Source of the DNA: Desulfonatronum thiodismutans | Lineage (GTDB): Bacteria > Desulfobacterota > Desulfovibrionia > Desulfovibrionales > Desulfonatronaceae | DNA length: 64,000 nt | Reading direction: 5' to 3' | NCBI RefSeq assembly: GCF_000717475.1 | Contig: NZ_JPIK01000017.1 | Coordinates: forward strand, 1 to 64,000 | Shown: piece by piece, positions 47,701-57,682 of the stretch | Layout of the letters: each line of letters starts with the position of its first letter | How positions within the stretch are numbered: position 1 is the stretch's first letter | Position numbers and translations under genes: made by a program | Notes under the pieces: model-generated | The model's input: the letters and a program-made list of their open reading frames with translations, nothing else | Told to the model about the DNA's origin: nothing | The model's database searches: none

Positions 47701-49220
47701 ATTTTTTCCTCCGTTTTTTTGGCGATGCGGTTCAAAGCGTTCAGATAGGCCTTGGCGCTGGCCACGATGATGTCCGGATCAGCGCCCCGACCCACGGCCG
47801 AAGCCCCTTGTTCCTCAATGCGTACGGTCACCTCGCCCTGGGCGTCCGTGCCCCCGGTGATGGCGTTGACCGAGAACTGCAACAGCTTGGGGTCCCGGCC
47901 GCAGAGCTTGGCAATGGTGTGGAAGACCGCGTCAATGGGGCCGACGCCGAAATCCGCCAACTGCTTCTCCTGGCCGTCCACCTCCAGCTTCATGGCCGCC
48001 GTGGGAATGGCCATGTTCCCGGAAAGTACGCTCAGATAGACCAGTTTGTACTTGTCCGGGATACGGTAAATTTCCTCCAGGACCAGGGCCTCGATGTCCT
48101 CGGTGGCGATCTGTTCCTTCTTGTCCGCCAAACGCTTCAAGGCCTGGAAGACCAAATCCACCTGGTCCTCGTCCAGCCGGTAGCCCAGTTCCTCCAGCCG
48201 TTTTTTCAGGGCGTGCCGGCCGGAGTGCTTGCCCAGGACCATTTCCGTGCCGGAACGTCCGATGCTTTCCGGGGTCATGATCTCGTAGGTGGAGCGGTGC
48301 TTGAGCATCCCGTCCTGATGGATGCCGGACTCGTGGGCAAAGGCGTTAGCCCCGACCACGGCCTTGTTCGCCGGGATGGGACGACCGATGACCAGGGACA
48401 GCAGGCGGCAGGAGGGAAAAAGCTGCTCGGTCTTGATGGTCGTGGTCAGGTTGTAGACGTCCTTGCGTACGTTCAGGGCCATGACCACCTCTTCCAAAGC
48501 CGCGTTACCGGCCCGCTCGCCGATCCCGCTCAGGGTCACCTCGGCCTGCCGGGCCCCGGCGCGCAAGGCAGCCAGGGTGTTGGCCACGCCCAGTCCCAGG
48601 TCGTTGTGGCAGTGCACGCTGAACACGGCCTGGTCGCTGTTGGGCACCTTTTCCAGCAGGTAGCGGATCAGTGCGGCGAACTCGTCGGGTTGTGCATAGC
48701 CCACGGTGTCCGGAATGTTGATGGTTTTGGCCCCGGCGGCAATAACTCGCTCCACGACCGTGGCCAGGAAATCCCATTCGGACCGGGAGGCGTCCTCGGC
48801 TGAAAACTCCACGTTGGAGGTGTGTTTCACTGCGTGACGCACCGCGGCTTCGGCCATTTCCAGCACCTGATCCGGGGACTTGCGCAGCTTGTACTCCATG
48901 TGCAGGGGCGAGGTGGCCAGAAAAGTGTGGATCCGCGGGTTCGCACCGTCCTTGATGGCCTCCCAGGCCCGGTCGATGTCCCCGGGCGTGGCCCGGCACA
49001 GTCCGGCCACCTGGCAATCCTTGACCGCCCGACTGATGGCCTGGACAGCTTCAAAATCCCCCTGGCTGGCGGCGGGAAATCCGGCCTCGATGATATCCAC
49101 GCCCAATATTTCCAACTGCCGGGCCAACCGGATTTTCTCCGGCATGCTCATGGTCGCGCCGGGCGACTGTTCGCCGTCGCGCAACGTGGTATCGAAGAAA
49201 AGCACTCGTGAATCGCTCAT
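47685..49220 (-). CDS. leuA: 2-isopropylmalate synthase
   Basis: 511 residues catalysing the first committed step of leucine synthesis (acetyl-CoA + 2-oxoisovalerate). The TIM-barrel catalytic domain has TTLRDGEQSPG (metal Asp) and SVHCHNDLGLGVANT. The C-terminal LeuA regulatory domain (about 395-505) senses leucine. GAGG lies upstream of the ATG. It heads leuA-leuC-leuD-leuB. No classical leader peptide with Leu codons was seen upstream. Confidence 0.97.
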   Translation of the reverse strand: MSDSRVLFFDTTLRDGEQSPGATMSMPEKIRLARQLEILGVDIIEAGFPAASQGDFEAVQAISRAVKDCQVAGLCRATPGDIDRAWEAIKDGANPRIHTFLATSPLHMEYKLRKSPDQVLEMAEAAVRHAVKHTSNVEFSAEDASRSEWDFLATVVERVIAAGAKTINIPDTVGYAQPDEFAALIRYLLEKVPNSDQAVFSVHCHNDLGLGVANTLAALRAGARQAEVTLSGIGERAGNAALEEVVMALNVRKDVYNLTTTIKTEQLFPSCRLLSLVIGRPIPANKAVVGANAFAHESGIHQDGMLKHRSTYEIMTPESIGRSGTEMVLGKHSGRHALKKRLEELGYRLDEDQVDLVFQALKRLADKKEQIATEDIEALVLEEIYRIPDKYKLVYLSVLSGNMAIPTAAMKLEVDGQEKQLADFGVGPIDAVFHTIAKLCGRDPKLLQFSVNAITGGTDAQGEVTVRIEEQGASAVGRGADPDIIVASAKAYLNALNRIAKKTEEKICPRP

Positions 49221-49286
49221 GATATCCTCAGTACGTTATAATATTTTGCAGTTGAATTAGTTCATGTTTACGTAACCAGAATAGGC

Positions 49287-49582
49287 TTTAAACCGCCCGC
49301 TCCCGTTGGTCGCTCAAGACGCAAGGGGCACCAAGAAAAACATTTTGAAAGCGCAGGATAGATGCGCTTTCAAAAAAGTTGCGTCACCTCTGACGGGGTT
49401 TAAAAAACATTCGTTTAATAACCTTGATCGCACAGTGGACAATGTCTTTCCCAATAGCATTGACGTCCATTCAATCTTTCCTCATCGTCGGCAGGCGTGA
49501 AGCTTTCGGCTTACGCATCTTTCCAGCGGAAGCCGAAAAAACTTCTTGGCGTCCTCCGTGCCTTGAGCGAAGCGAGCGGTTT
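49287..49582. repeat. Degenerate inverted repeat pair
   Basis: TTTAAACCGCCCGCTCCCG onward (49287-49336) recurs in inverted, diverged form at 49538-49582 (minus-strand TAAACCGCTCGC onward, then CGCTCAAGG and GCCAAGAA). A related copy is at 58550-58571. Probably decayed copies of one interspersed element. Confidence 0.4.
49343..49375. terminator. Symmetrical hairpin, possible bidirectional terminator
   Basis: TTTTGAAAGCGCA (49343-49355) pairs perfectly with TGCGCTTTCAAAA (49363-49375), loop GGATAGA. The A/T ends of the stem give T-rich 3' flanks on both strands. It could end the pssA transcript before leuA. Confidence 0.55.
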
Positions 49583-49696
49583 ACATATCTGAAGCCACAA
49601 AATCGCGCTCATTTTCGGAACAACATCGCGTCACCGCGAACTGTTCACGAAGCAAGGAAAGAAATCAAGAAAAACTATGAGGGGGTGGGGGGTTGG

Positions 49697-50458
49697 TTAC
49701 GGGAGTTCATGAGGGGACTCCCGTAGCAGACGAACTTTGCGAAAGGGTAGAATCAGGAAGGACAGGACCAGCCCGGAAAGCAGGTATGTCAAGAAAAACA
49801 GGAATCCCAAAATCTTGGGCTCGGAGGCGATGACCACGAAGATCAGCATGGCCGCCACGGTGGTCCGGAACGGATGGCTGCGCATGCCGTCGAACTCCTT
49901 CAAGGACGGATAGCGCACCCGACTGACCATCAAAAAAGAGAGCACATACACCAAGACCAGGGTGATCGTGCCGTACTTGTCTTCGAGAAAGGCGGGAGAC
50001 TGGGTGCTGAACAGAACCAGGGTCGCCAGGACGCAGGCCGCGGCGGGGATGGGCAGGCCGATGAAGTATTTCTGGGAAATCTTGCCGGACTGGACGTTGA
50101 ATCTGGCCAGCCGCAACGCGCCGCAGGCCACGATCAGGAAGGAGGCCAACAAACCCAAACGGCCATACTCCTGCAACTGCCACATGTAGACCATGATCGC
50201 CGGGGCCACGCCGAAGGCGACCAGATCGGCCAGGGAGTCAAGCTGAACGCCGAAATCGCTGGTGGAGCGGGTCAGGCGGGCGACCATGCCGTCCATGCCG
50301 TCCAGGACGCAACTGACCAGTATGGCCAGGGCGCAATACAGAAACTGCCCTTCGATGGCCCAGATGATCCCCAGAAAGCCGGAGAACAGGCTGGCCGTGG
50401 TGAAAAGATTGGGGAGGAGGTAGACTCCCTTGCAGATGGGTTGATTCGGGCGGTTCAC
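49697..50458 (-). CDS. pssA: CDP-diacylglycerol-serine O-phosphatidyltransferase
   Basis: A 253-residue membrane enzyme making phosphatidylserine. The CDP-alcohol phosphotransferase motif DG-x2-AR-x8-G-x3-D-x3-D is complete in DGMVARLTRSTSDFGVQLD followed by SLAD. About seven hydrophobic segments. GTG start with a weak ribosome-binding site; no better start follows. It lies 12 bp downstream of psd, so the two enzymes form the phosphatidylethanolamine pathway in one unit. Confidence 0.95.
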   Translation of the reverse strand: MNRPNQPICKGVYLLPNLFTTASLFSGFLGIIWAIEGQFLYCALAILVSCVLDGMDGMVARLTRSTSDFGVQLDSLADLVAFGVAPAIMVYMWQLQEYGRLGLLASFLIVACGALRLARFNVQSGKISQKYFIGLPIPAAACVLATLVLFSTQSPAFLEDKYGTITLVLVYVLSFLMVSRVRYPSLKEFDGMRSHPFRTTVAAMLIFVVIASEPKILGFLFFLTYLLSGLVLSFLILPFRKVRLLRESPHELP

Positions 50459-50470
50459 AAGGACTCGTTT

Positions 50471-51124
50471 TCAGGAATGTTGGTCTTTCAGAGCAGCCAT
50501 GACGGTCAGGCCGGCACATGTATGTTGCCCTTTCGTCACACGAACTTCATATGCATCCGGCAAGTAAAGGTCAACCCTGGAGCCGAATTTGATCAACCCG
50601 ATCCGTTGGCCGCGAGCCACTTCATCCCCCTCCTCGGCCCAGCAAACGATCCGCCGAGCCACCAAGCCCGCGATCTGGACCACGGTCCAGCCGTGGCCGT
50701 GCTCGTCTACGATCCGAAACTGATTGCGCTCGTTGTCCTCGGATGCCTTATCCAGGGCCGCGTTCAGGAATTTTCCGGGAAAGTAGGTGATTCCGCCCAC
50801 CCGTCCAGTCACCGGGGTCCTGTTCACGTGCACGTTGAACACGTTCATGAAGATGGAGACCTTTGTCCGCACCTGGCCCGTGGCCGGATCGACCGCGGGG
50901 CCGATGAAAACGATTTTACCGTCCGCCGGGGCCACGGCGAGGCCCGGTTCCTGGGGCGTGACCCGCTCCGGATCGCGAAAAAAGTTCAAGGTCAGGATCG
51001 TCAGGACAAGGGCGATCACGGCCACGCCTCCCCAGCCGAGAACGGCCAGGATCAACGTCACGAAGGCCCCCAATCCGATATACGGCAGGCCCTCTTTGGC
51101 GACTCCGGGTGAAGATTGGCGCAT
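50471..51124 (-). CDS. psd: Phosphatidylserine decarboxylase proenzyme
   Basis: 217 residues of the short (Psd-A) type. It self-cleaves at the GS in LIKFGSRVD to give a pyruvoyl-bearing alpha subunit, and makes phosphatidylethanolamine. An N-terminal hydrophobic pair (about 15-50) anchors it. VNRTPVTG and FGSRVDLYLP motifs are present. AAGGAG lies 8 nt before the ATG. Confidence 0.95.
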   Translation of the reverse strand: MRQSSPGVAKEGLPYIGLGAFVTLILAVLGWGGVAVIALVLTILTLNFFRDPERVTPQEPGLAVAPADGKIVFIGPAVDPATGQVRTKVSIFMNVFNVHVNRTPVTGRVGGITYFPGKFLNAALDKASEDNERNQFRIVDEHGHGWTVVQIAGLVARRIVCWAEEGDEVARGQRIGLIKFGSRVDLYLPDAYEVRVTKGQHTCAGLTVMAALKDQHS

Positions 51125-51201
51125 TTGAATGCTCCTTATGTCAGGTCAAGGTTCGGGTTAAAAAACCGGGGCCGTCGCCCCCTCTTGCGGCTTCTACTCA
51201 C

Positions 51202-52905
51202 TCAGTCCCCGTTGGTGAACGACCCCATGAAACACTGCTCCGCCTCGGCGTTGCCGATCATGATCAGTTCCGCGTCCGGGTCGATGGCGCTGCCTGGCGA
51301 GGGGTTGATGTTCAGGCGGCCCTTGCTGTCGATGGCGATCACGTTGCAGCCGGTCTTCTGGCGAATATTGCTTTGCTCCAGTGTTTTTCCGACCAATTTT
51401 TTAGGAGCGGGCATCTTGAAGATGTTCAACCCTTCGGACACCATCAAAGTGTTGTCCTGCAACAGGTAGTTCGTAATGCTGGTCACGCCCAGGGAGGCGT
51501 AGGACATCACCAGGTCGGCCCCGGCTCGGTGCAGTTTGGAGATGTTCCGGTCCAGCGTGGCCCGGGTGATGATCTGGATGTCCGGCCGAAGGCGACGACA
51601 ATAAATGGTCAGATAGATGTTCATGTCGTCGTCGTGGGTGGTCACGATCACCGAGGGCGCGGCGTCGATGCCCGCCTTGCGCAGGGTGTCCAGATCCGCG
51701 GCACTGCCGTGGACGTACTCGTCTTCCGCGCCCTTGATGGCGCGAACATTCTTTTCCACGATCTTGTAGACCACGCCGCGAGCTTTGAGCGTATCCGCCG
51801 CTGCCCTGCCGACCCGTCCGCCGCCCAAAATCAGTACCGGGGCCTCGCTGGTCGCGTAGCCGCCGAATTTTTCATCATACATCGCCAACTGCTGATCCGA
51901 CCCGGCCAGGACAAGGACGGTGGATGCGGAAATCATGGTGTCCGGCAAGGGCACCTTGTATTTGCCCCGCTCCCAAACCCCGGCCACGGTGATCCCGGTC
52001 AGTTCCCGCAACCGGCTTTCCAGAATGGTTTTCCCCTCTAACGAACTGCGCATGGCCGGGACTTCGGCGATGAGCAGCTCGTCGAACCGACCGATGATGT
52101 TCGCCCGCATGCTCACGCCAAGGACCCGCCGGGCCAGGGACTGCCCGAGCATCTTGGTGAACTGGTAGACATGGCTGCTGCCGGCCAGTTCCAGGATATC
52201 CACGGAGTCGTCGTCCGAGGCGTTGGAAACTATGGGCGTTTTTTCGCACAGTTCACGCAGGGTATAGACGATGTTGGTGTTGATCTTGTCCTCAGTGTGA
52301 TTCACCACGATCAAGGCCGCCTTGTCCGCCTGAATCCTGCGGTACGTTTCAATATCATCCAACTCGCCGAGCACGACCTTGAAGCCCTGTTCATGCAACC
52401 CCTGGGCGGCTTGCTGCTCGCCGACCACCAGATAACTGTTTCGGCCGTACTGCTTCAGCTTGCCCACCAGGCTCAGGCAAATCGGATCGATGCCGACGAT
52501 GATCACGTGATCCGCCGTATTCTCGGGAAGAGAGCGAATGGTCCGCGACTTGGACTGGGCTTCAAGCCAGGGGGCGTAAAAAAACTGAATGAAGGTGAAG
52601 GGCAGCATGACCAAAAGAAAAACCACGCCGGAAAGCAAAACCACAAGAGAAAATATCAACCCCAAATCCGTATGGAAGATGATGTCCCCAAACCCCAGAG
52701 TGCTCATGGTGACCAACGTCCAGTAGACGCCCGCCACCCAGGAATAGGAACGGCCCTCGTGATGGACCATGATCACGTGGAACAAAATGCTGTAAACCGT
52801 GACCAATGTCAGCAGGACCACGATAAACTTCACCAGAATCCGTAAGTCCTGCTTGGTTTTGTTTTTTTGCAGCAGGGCGATGATTTGGGAGGGAAGATAC
52901 TTCAT
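51202..52905 (-). CDS. Two-helix potassium channel with duplicated RCK (TrkA) domains
   Basis: 567 residues. Membrane helix at about 25-48, a re-entrant pore loop with filter TLGFGD (TMSTLGFGDI), and a second helix (about 82-108). Then two RCK/TrkA-N Rossmann domains (VIIVGIDPICLSLV near 133; VLILGGGRVGRAAA near 350) and TrkA-C-like domains (about 265-335 and 490-560). The filter is TxGFG rather than TVGYG but remains of the K+ type. In most channels of this kind the second RCK copy comes from a separate gene. No clear ribosome-binding site. Between a DUF4079-like gene and psd. Confidence 0.9.
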   Translation of the reverse strand: MKYLPSQIIALLQKNKTKQDLRILVKFIVVLLTLVTVYSILFHVIMVHHEGRSYSWVAGVYWTLVTMSTLGFGDIIFHTDLGLIFSLVVLLSGVVFLLVMLPFTFIQFFYAPWLEAQSKSRTIRSLPENTADHVIIVGIDPICLSLVGKLKQYGRNSYLVVGEQQAAQGLHEQGFKVVLGELDDIETYRRIQADKAALIVVNHTEDKINTNIVYTLRELCEKTPIVSNASDDDSVDILELAGSSHVYQFTKMLGQSLARRVLGVSMRANIIGRFDELLIAEVPAMRSSLEGKTILESRLRELTGITVAGVWERGKYKVPLPDTMISASTVLVLAGSDQQLAMYDEKFGGYATSEAPVLILGGGRVGRAAADTLKARGVVYKIVEKNVRAIKGAEDEYVHGSAADLDTLRKAGIDAAPSVIVTTHDDDMNIYLTIYCRRLRPDIQIITRATLDRNISKLHRAGADLVMSYASLGVTSITNYLLQDNTLMVSEGLNIFKMPAPKKLVGKTLEQSNIRQKTGCNVIAIDSKGRLNINPSPGSAIDPDAELIMIGNAEAEQCFMGSFTNGD

Positions 52906-52943
52906 AAGAGAGTGAAAAGATCAAGATTCGTGACAGAGGAAAA

Positions 52944-53372
52944 CTAATCGAGGATGAAAAACCGCACCACGTTGAGCCCGGTCCATATCTGAACCAGGGC
53001 CAGAAAAAGTACCGCGGCGTTGTTCATCCCGTGCAGTATGGGCAGCCTCTTATACTTTCCCTTGCGCCTGTCCAGCAGCAGACCGCTGACGAGCCCGAAG
53101 ACCATCAGCGGCCCCATGGCCAGACCGACCAAATAATGATGCTGGGTATAGCCGGTTCCTCCCCAATAATGCGCCGTGACCGCGGCGCCGCCGATCAGGC
53201 CTGCCAGGAGAGCCGTCAGCGTAATCAGGCCGAGGGATACATGGCGTTTCCAAAGAAAGGACGCCTTTTTGCCGGAAAAAGCGGCCATGAGCCGCGGCCA
53301 TCCCAGGTAAAAAACATACACGGCGAGAATGGTCGCCGCGAACTGCCAAAGCGGATGAATGTAGTAGACCAT
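52944..53372 (-). CDS. DUF4079-like four-helix membrane protein
   Basis: 142 residues with four hydrophobic segments and His residues near the membrane ends (HPLWQF, KRHVSL, TAHYW, TQHHY and LHGMN), a pattern like b-type cytochrome membrane proteins. I match it to the DUF4079 family, function unknown. The ATG at 53372 follows GAGG; the TTG at 53384 is the alternative start. It precedes the channel gene by 38 bp and diverges from ahbC across a 250-bp gap. A heme-linked role is inference. Confidence 0.75.
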   Translation of the reverse strand: MVYYIHPLWQFAATILAVYVFYLGWPRLMAAFSGKKASFLWKRHVSLGLITLTALLAGLIGGAAVTAHYWGGTGYTQHHYLVGLAMGPLMVFGLVSGLLLDRRKGKYKRLPILHGMNNAAVLFLALVQIWTGLNVVRFFILD

Positions 53373-53549
53373 GAGGCACCTCAATGGTTGTTTTCAATGA
53401 GTTTTTTTCGACACACACGGACAAGGGCAGGAGGAAAGCCGTGGAGACGAGGACAATCCGGGGAGGACTGGGAAAATCTCAACTCACTCGGGCCTTGTCA
53501 AGGCGATTGTTTGGCCTTATCCCCAATCCACTCCGCGCATGGGCTGTTT

Positions 53550-53578
53550 TTGCCTTCCGGAGCAAAATGACCTATATT
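53550..53578 (+). promoter_or_regulatory. Candidate promoter of the ahbC-hemB operon
   Basis: TTGCCT (53550-53555) and TATATT (53573-53578) are separated by 17 bp, 45 bp upstream of the ahbC ATG. A weaker alternative is TTGTCA (53495) with TTATCC (53517). Confidence 0.45.
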
Positions 53579-53622
53579 TTCTTTTTTCATTTTCATTGCC
53601 ATCAATCTTTGAAGAGGAAACC

Positions 53623-54816
53623 ATGATCGGTATATCAAAACTCTATTGCGGAACCATTGAGCCATCCGACGCACTGCGCTACGGTCGGCATTCCGGCAAA
53701 CTGCCCTCACACCTACTCCAATTCTCCCAGGACAAAAAGCCCGTGGTGGTCTGGAACATGACCCGGCGCTGCAACCTGAAGTGCGTCCACTGTTACGCCC
53801 AGGCCGTGGATCCGGACGGCACGGATGAGATCTCCACGGCTCAGGCCAAGACCATGATCGACGACCTGGCCGCCTTCGGCTCTCCGGTGATGCTCTTTTC
53901 CGGCGGCGAACCCCTTGTTCGCAAGGATCTGGTGGAACTGGCCCACTACGCCGTGTCCAAGGACATGCGCGCCGTGATCTCCACCAACGGCACCCTGATT
54001 ACCAAGCAGAAAGCCAAGGAACTCAAGGACGTCGGCCTGTCCTACGTGGGCATCTCCCTGGACGGCGGCGAGGAAGTTCACGACCGCTTCCGCGGCGTAA
54101 CCGGATCCTACAAAAAAGCCCTGGAAGGCATCGCCAACTGTCAGGCCGAGGGGCTGAAGGTCGGCCTGCGGTTCACCATCAATAAGCGTAACGTCCAGGA
54201 AGTGCCGGTTCTCTTCGACCTGATCCGGGACTTGGAAGTCCCGCGGATCTGTTTTTATCATCTGGTCTACTCCGGCCGGGGCTCGGACCTGATGAACGAG
54301 GACCTGGATCACGGCCAGACCCGGGAAGTGGTCCACCAGATCATCGACCGGACCAAGGCCCTGTTCGACGCCGGGATGCCCAAGGAAGTCCTGACCGTGG
54401 ACAACCACGCCGACGGGCCGCTGATTTATCTGCGCCTGCTCCAGGAAGACCCCAAGCGGGCCGAAGAGGTCCGGGAACTGCTCTCCTTTAACGAGGGCAA
54501 CAATTCCGGTCGGGGCATCGGCTGCATCTCCTGGGACGGCCAGGTCCATGCCGACCAGTTCTGGCGCAACCACACCTTCGGCAACGTCCTGGAGCGACCA
54601 TTCTCCGAAATCTGGATGGACCCGAACATCGAGCTGCTGGCCAAGCTGAAGGACAAGAAGGCCCACGTCACCGGACGGTGCGAGACCTGCCGCTTCCTGA
54701 GCGTCTGCGGCGGCAACTTCCGCGCCCGCTCCGAAGCCTACCACGGCGACATCTGGGCCCCGGATCCGGCCTGCTATCTGACGGACGAGGAAATTGCCGG
54801 GCCGGCCATTGCGTGA
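53623..54816 (+). CDS. ahbC: 12,18-didecarboxysiroheme deacetylase (AhbC)
   Basis: A 397-residue radical SAM enzyme with a C-terminal SPASM-like region. The SAM-binding cluster is C50-x3-C54-x2-C57 ([12 protein letters not shown]). GGEP appears as [11 protein letters not shown], and the C-terminal cysteines are in GCISWDG and [12 protein letters not shown]. It matches AhbC, which removes the acetate side chains of didecarboxysiroheme to give Fe-coproporphyrin III. The ATG at 53623 has GAGG upstream; the frame to 53539 is spurious. Next to hemB. Confidence 0.93.
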   Translation: MIGISKLYCGTIEPSDALRYGRHSGKLPSHLLQFSQDKKPVVVWNMTRRCNLKCVHCYAQAVDPDGTDEISTAQAKTMIDDLAAFGSPVMLFSGGEPLVRKDLVELAHYAVSKDMRAVISTNGTLITKQKAKELKDVGLSYVGISLDGGEEVHDRFRGVTGSYKKALEGIANCQAEGLKVGLRFTINKRNVQEVPVLFDLIRDLEVPRICFYHLVYSGRGSDLMNEDLDHGQTREVVHQIIDRTKALFDAGMPKEVLTVDNHADGPLIYLRLLQEDPKRAEEVRELLSFNEGNNSGRGIGCISWDGQVHADQFWRNHTFGNVLERPFSEIWMDPNIELLAKLKDKKAHVTGRCETCRFLSVCGGNFRARSEAYHGDIWAPDPACYLTDEEIAGPAIA

Positions 54817-54875
54817 CGCAAGGCTTTGACGAGACGCATTGCACCTCTCTTGATTCCAAAAGAAGACGGGATATT

Positions 54876-55847
<972 letters not shown>

Positions 55848-55906
55848 TAACAATCTCTAGGCTAAGGGTCTCGCTCAAAAGCGGTGTATTTTTCTAGGAG
55901 TTGCTT

Positions 55907-56119
55907 ATGATGATCGAAGAAGTCACGACAAAAGCATTATGCCTGAAGCCTATAGAAAGAATTCATCTTGTAGAGACCCTTCTGGACAGTCTCAATCCTT
56001 CAGACAAGAGTATTGAACAAAAGTGGATTGAAGAGTCAGAAAGGAGATATCTGGCCTACAAGCAGGGAGTGCTTAAAGGCATATCCTTGGAACAAATCCG
56101 TGCAAGAATGGAACTATGA
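55907..56119 (+). CDS. Addiction module antitoxin (TIGR02574-type)
   Basis: 70 residues: EVTTKALCLKPIERIHLVETLLDSL then a helical tail ending GISLEQIRARMEL. This matches the short antitoxins that pair with RelE/ParE toxins. The ATG at 55907 follows TAGGAG (a second ATG is adjacent at 55910). It overlaps the toxin start by 4 bp (ATGA). Confidence 0.88.
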   Translation: MMIEEVTTKALCLKPIERIHLVETLLDSLNPSDKSIEQKWIEESERRYLAYKQGVLKGISLEQIRARMEL

Positions 56120-56409
56120 GTGTTATCCTCATCCCACCAGCAGATCAAGAGCTTCAAGATGCTGTCACCTATTACAACGGCGAGTTTTCTGGACTTGATG
56201 GCCAATTTTACGCATCTTTTCTTGATGCCGTAGATAGTATTGCCGCTAATCCTGAAATGTGGCGAAAGATCGGACAAAATACAAGAAGATGCAATATCAA
56301 GCGCTTCCCTTATCTCGTTTTATATGTTGTTGACAGTACGGACATATTGATAACGTGTATTGCCCATCAACATATAAACCCGGAATACTATATGACACGA
56401 ATTTCCTGA
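56116..56409 (+). CDS. RelE/ParE family toxin
   Basis: 97 residues with the RelE/ParE fold pattern: ADQELQDAVTYYNGEF, DAVDSIAANPEMWRKIG, and the C-terminal RFPYLVLYVVDS, then ITCIAHQHINPEYY. Full length. The pair is inserted between hemB and ahbD. Its base composition is more AT-rich than those genes, which suggests acquisition. Confidence 0.9.
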   Translation: MSVILIPPADQELQDAVTYYNGEFSGLDGQFYASFLDAVDSIAANPEMWRKIGQNTRRCNIKRFPYLVLYVVDSTDILITCIAHQHINPEYYMTRIS

Positions 56410-56453
56410 ATGTGCTCCACTCTTTGTAATTCATCCCCCATATTCTGAACACT

Positions 56454-57650
56454 ATGCAGCACTCCCACTCCATGAATACAAATCAAAGCATCCCTCATGG
56501 CACCCGCTCTTCCAAGCATCCTTCCGAGCATCCGCAAGGCCATCCCATCGGCCATCCAAAAGGCCTCTCGGGCATGCCCAAAACCCTGCCCGACGGCTCG
56601 CCGCCCTGTCGGCTGATCGCCTGGGAGGTAACCCGGTCCTGCAATCTGGCCTGCAAGCACTGCCGGGCCGAGGCGCATATGGAGCCGTATCCGGGCGAGT
56701 TTTCCACCGAGGATGCCAAGGCGTTGATCGACACCTTCCCGGAGGTCGGGGACCCGATCATTATTTTCACCGGCGGCGAGCCCCTGCTCCGGCCGGACAT
56801 CTTCGAGCTGGTCCGCTATGCCGACGCCAAGGGCCTGCGCTGCGTGATGGCCCCCAACGGCACCCTGGTCACCGCGGACGTGGCCCGGAAGATGAAAGAG
56901 GCCGGAATCCAGCGGGCCAGCATTTCCCTGGACGGGCCGGACGCCGCCAGTCACGACGTTTTCCGGGGGGTGCAGGGAGCGTTTGACGGGGCCTTGCGGG
57001 CCATCGAGCACTTCAAGGACGTGGGTCTGCCCTTTCAGATCAACACCACCGTAACCCGGAACAATCTGGGCCAGTTCAAGGAGATCTTCCATCTGGCCGA
57101 AAAGCTGGGCGCGGCGGCGTGGCACATTTTTCTGCTGGTGCCCACGGGACGGGGCGCGAACCTGGGCCGGGAGGTGATTTCCGGCGAGGAATATGAAGAG
57201 GTGCTCAACTGGTTCTACGATTTCCGCAAGACCACCAAGATGCAACTCAAGGCCACCTGCGCGCCCCACTACCACCGCATCCTGCGCCAGCGAGCCAAGG
57301 AAGAGGGCATTCCGGTGACCATGGACAACTTCGGCCTGGACGCGGTCAGCCGGGGCTGTCTGGGCGGCACGGGGTTCTGCTTCATCTCCCATACCGGCCA
57401 AGTTCAGCCCTGCGGCTATCTGGAGTTGGACTGCGGTCAGGTCCGGACCACGCCGTTTCCGGAAATCTGGAGAAAATCGAAACAGTTCCTGGAGTTTCGC
57501 GACCAGAAAACCTACCACGGCAAGTGCGGAGTCTGCGAATTTCACAAGGTCTGCGCCGGATGCCGGGCCCGGGCCCAGACCATGAGCGGCCATTATCTGG
57601 CCGAGGAACCGTTGTGTACGTATCAGCCAAAGAAGGCCGAACCGAAATAA
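56454..57650 (+). CDS. ahbD: Fe-coproporphyrin III to heme synthase (AhbD)
   Basis: A 398-residue radical SAM/SPASM enzyme. SAM cluster C63-x3-C67-x2-C70 (RSCNLACKHC), GGEP in FTGGEPLLRPD, and C-terminal cluster cysteines in GCLGGTGFCF, PCGYLELDCG and KCGVCEFHKVCAGC. It matches AhbD, which converts the two propionates to vinyls to finish heme b. The first 45 residues are His- and Pro-rich (KHPSEHPQGHPIGHP) and precede the conserved core. If translation starts later (ATG at 56472) part of this tail is lost. No ribosome-binding site is clear. Confidence 0.92.
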   Translation: MQHSHSMNTNQSIPHGTRSSKHPSEHPQGHPIGHPKGLSGMPKTLPDGSPPCRLIAWEVTRSCNLACKHCRAEAHMEPYPGEFSTEDAKALIDTFPEVGDPIIIFTGGEPLLRPDIFELVRYADAKGLRCVMAPNGTLVTADVARKMKEAGIQRASISLDGPDAASHDVFRGVQGAFDGALRAIEHFKDVGLPFQINTTVTRNNLGQFKEIFHLAEKLGAAAWHIFLLVPTGRGANLGREVISGEEYEEVLNWFYDFRKTTKMQLKATCAPHYHRILRQRAKEEGIPVTMDNFGLDAVSRGCLGGTGFCFISHTGQVQPCGYLELDCGQVRTTPFPEIWRKSKQFLEFRDQKTYHGKCGVCEFHKVCAGCRARAQTMSGHYLAEEPLCTYQPKKAEPK

Positions 57651-57682
57651 CCAGCACCATAACACCCCGAAGCGAAGCAGCC

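Larger units (their letters stand above)
49221..49696. other. 476-bp repeat-rich gap
   Basis: No gene is supported between leuA and pssA (both minus). The region carries a perfect hairpin (49343-49375), a pair of degenerate inverted copies (about 49287-49336 and 49538-49582), and a smaller hairpin, TTTCGGCTT at 49504 with AAGCCGAAA at 49530. It presumably also holds the leuA promoter near 49240-49270, which is AT-rich. Confidence 0.6.

Noticed and set aside
49221..49342. Leucine attenuator in the leuA leader
   Set aside because: No short frame with clustered Leu codons and no terminator/antiterminator pair just before leuA; the hairpin at 49343 is better read as a terminator.
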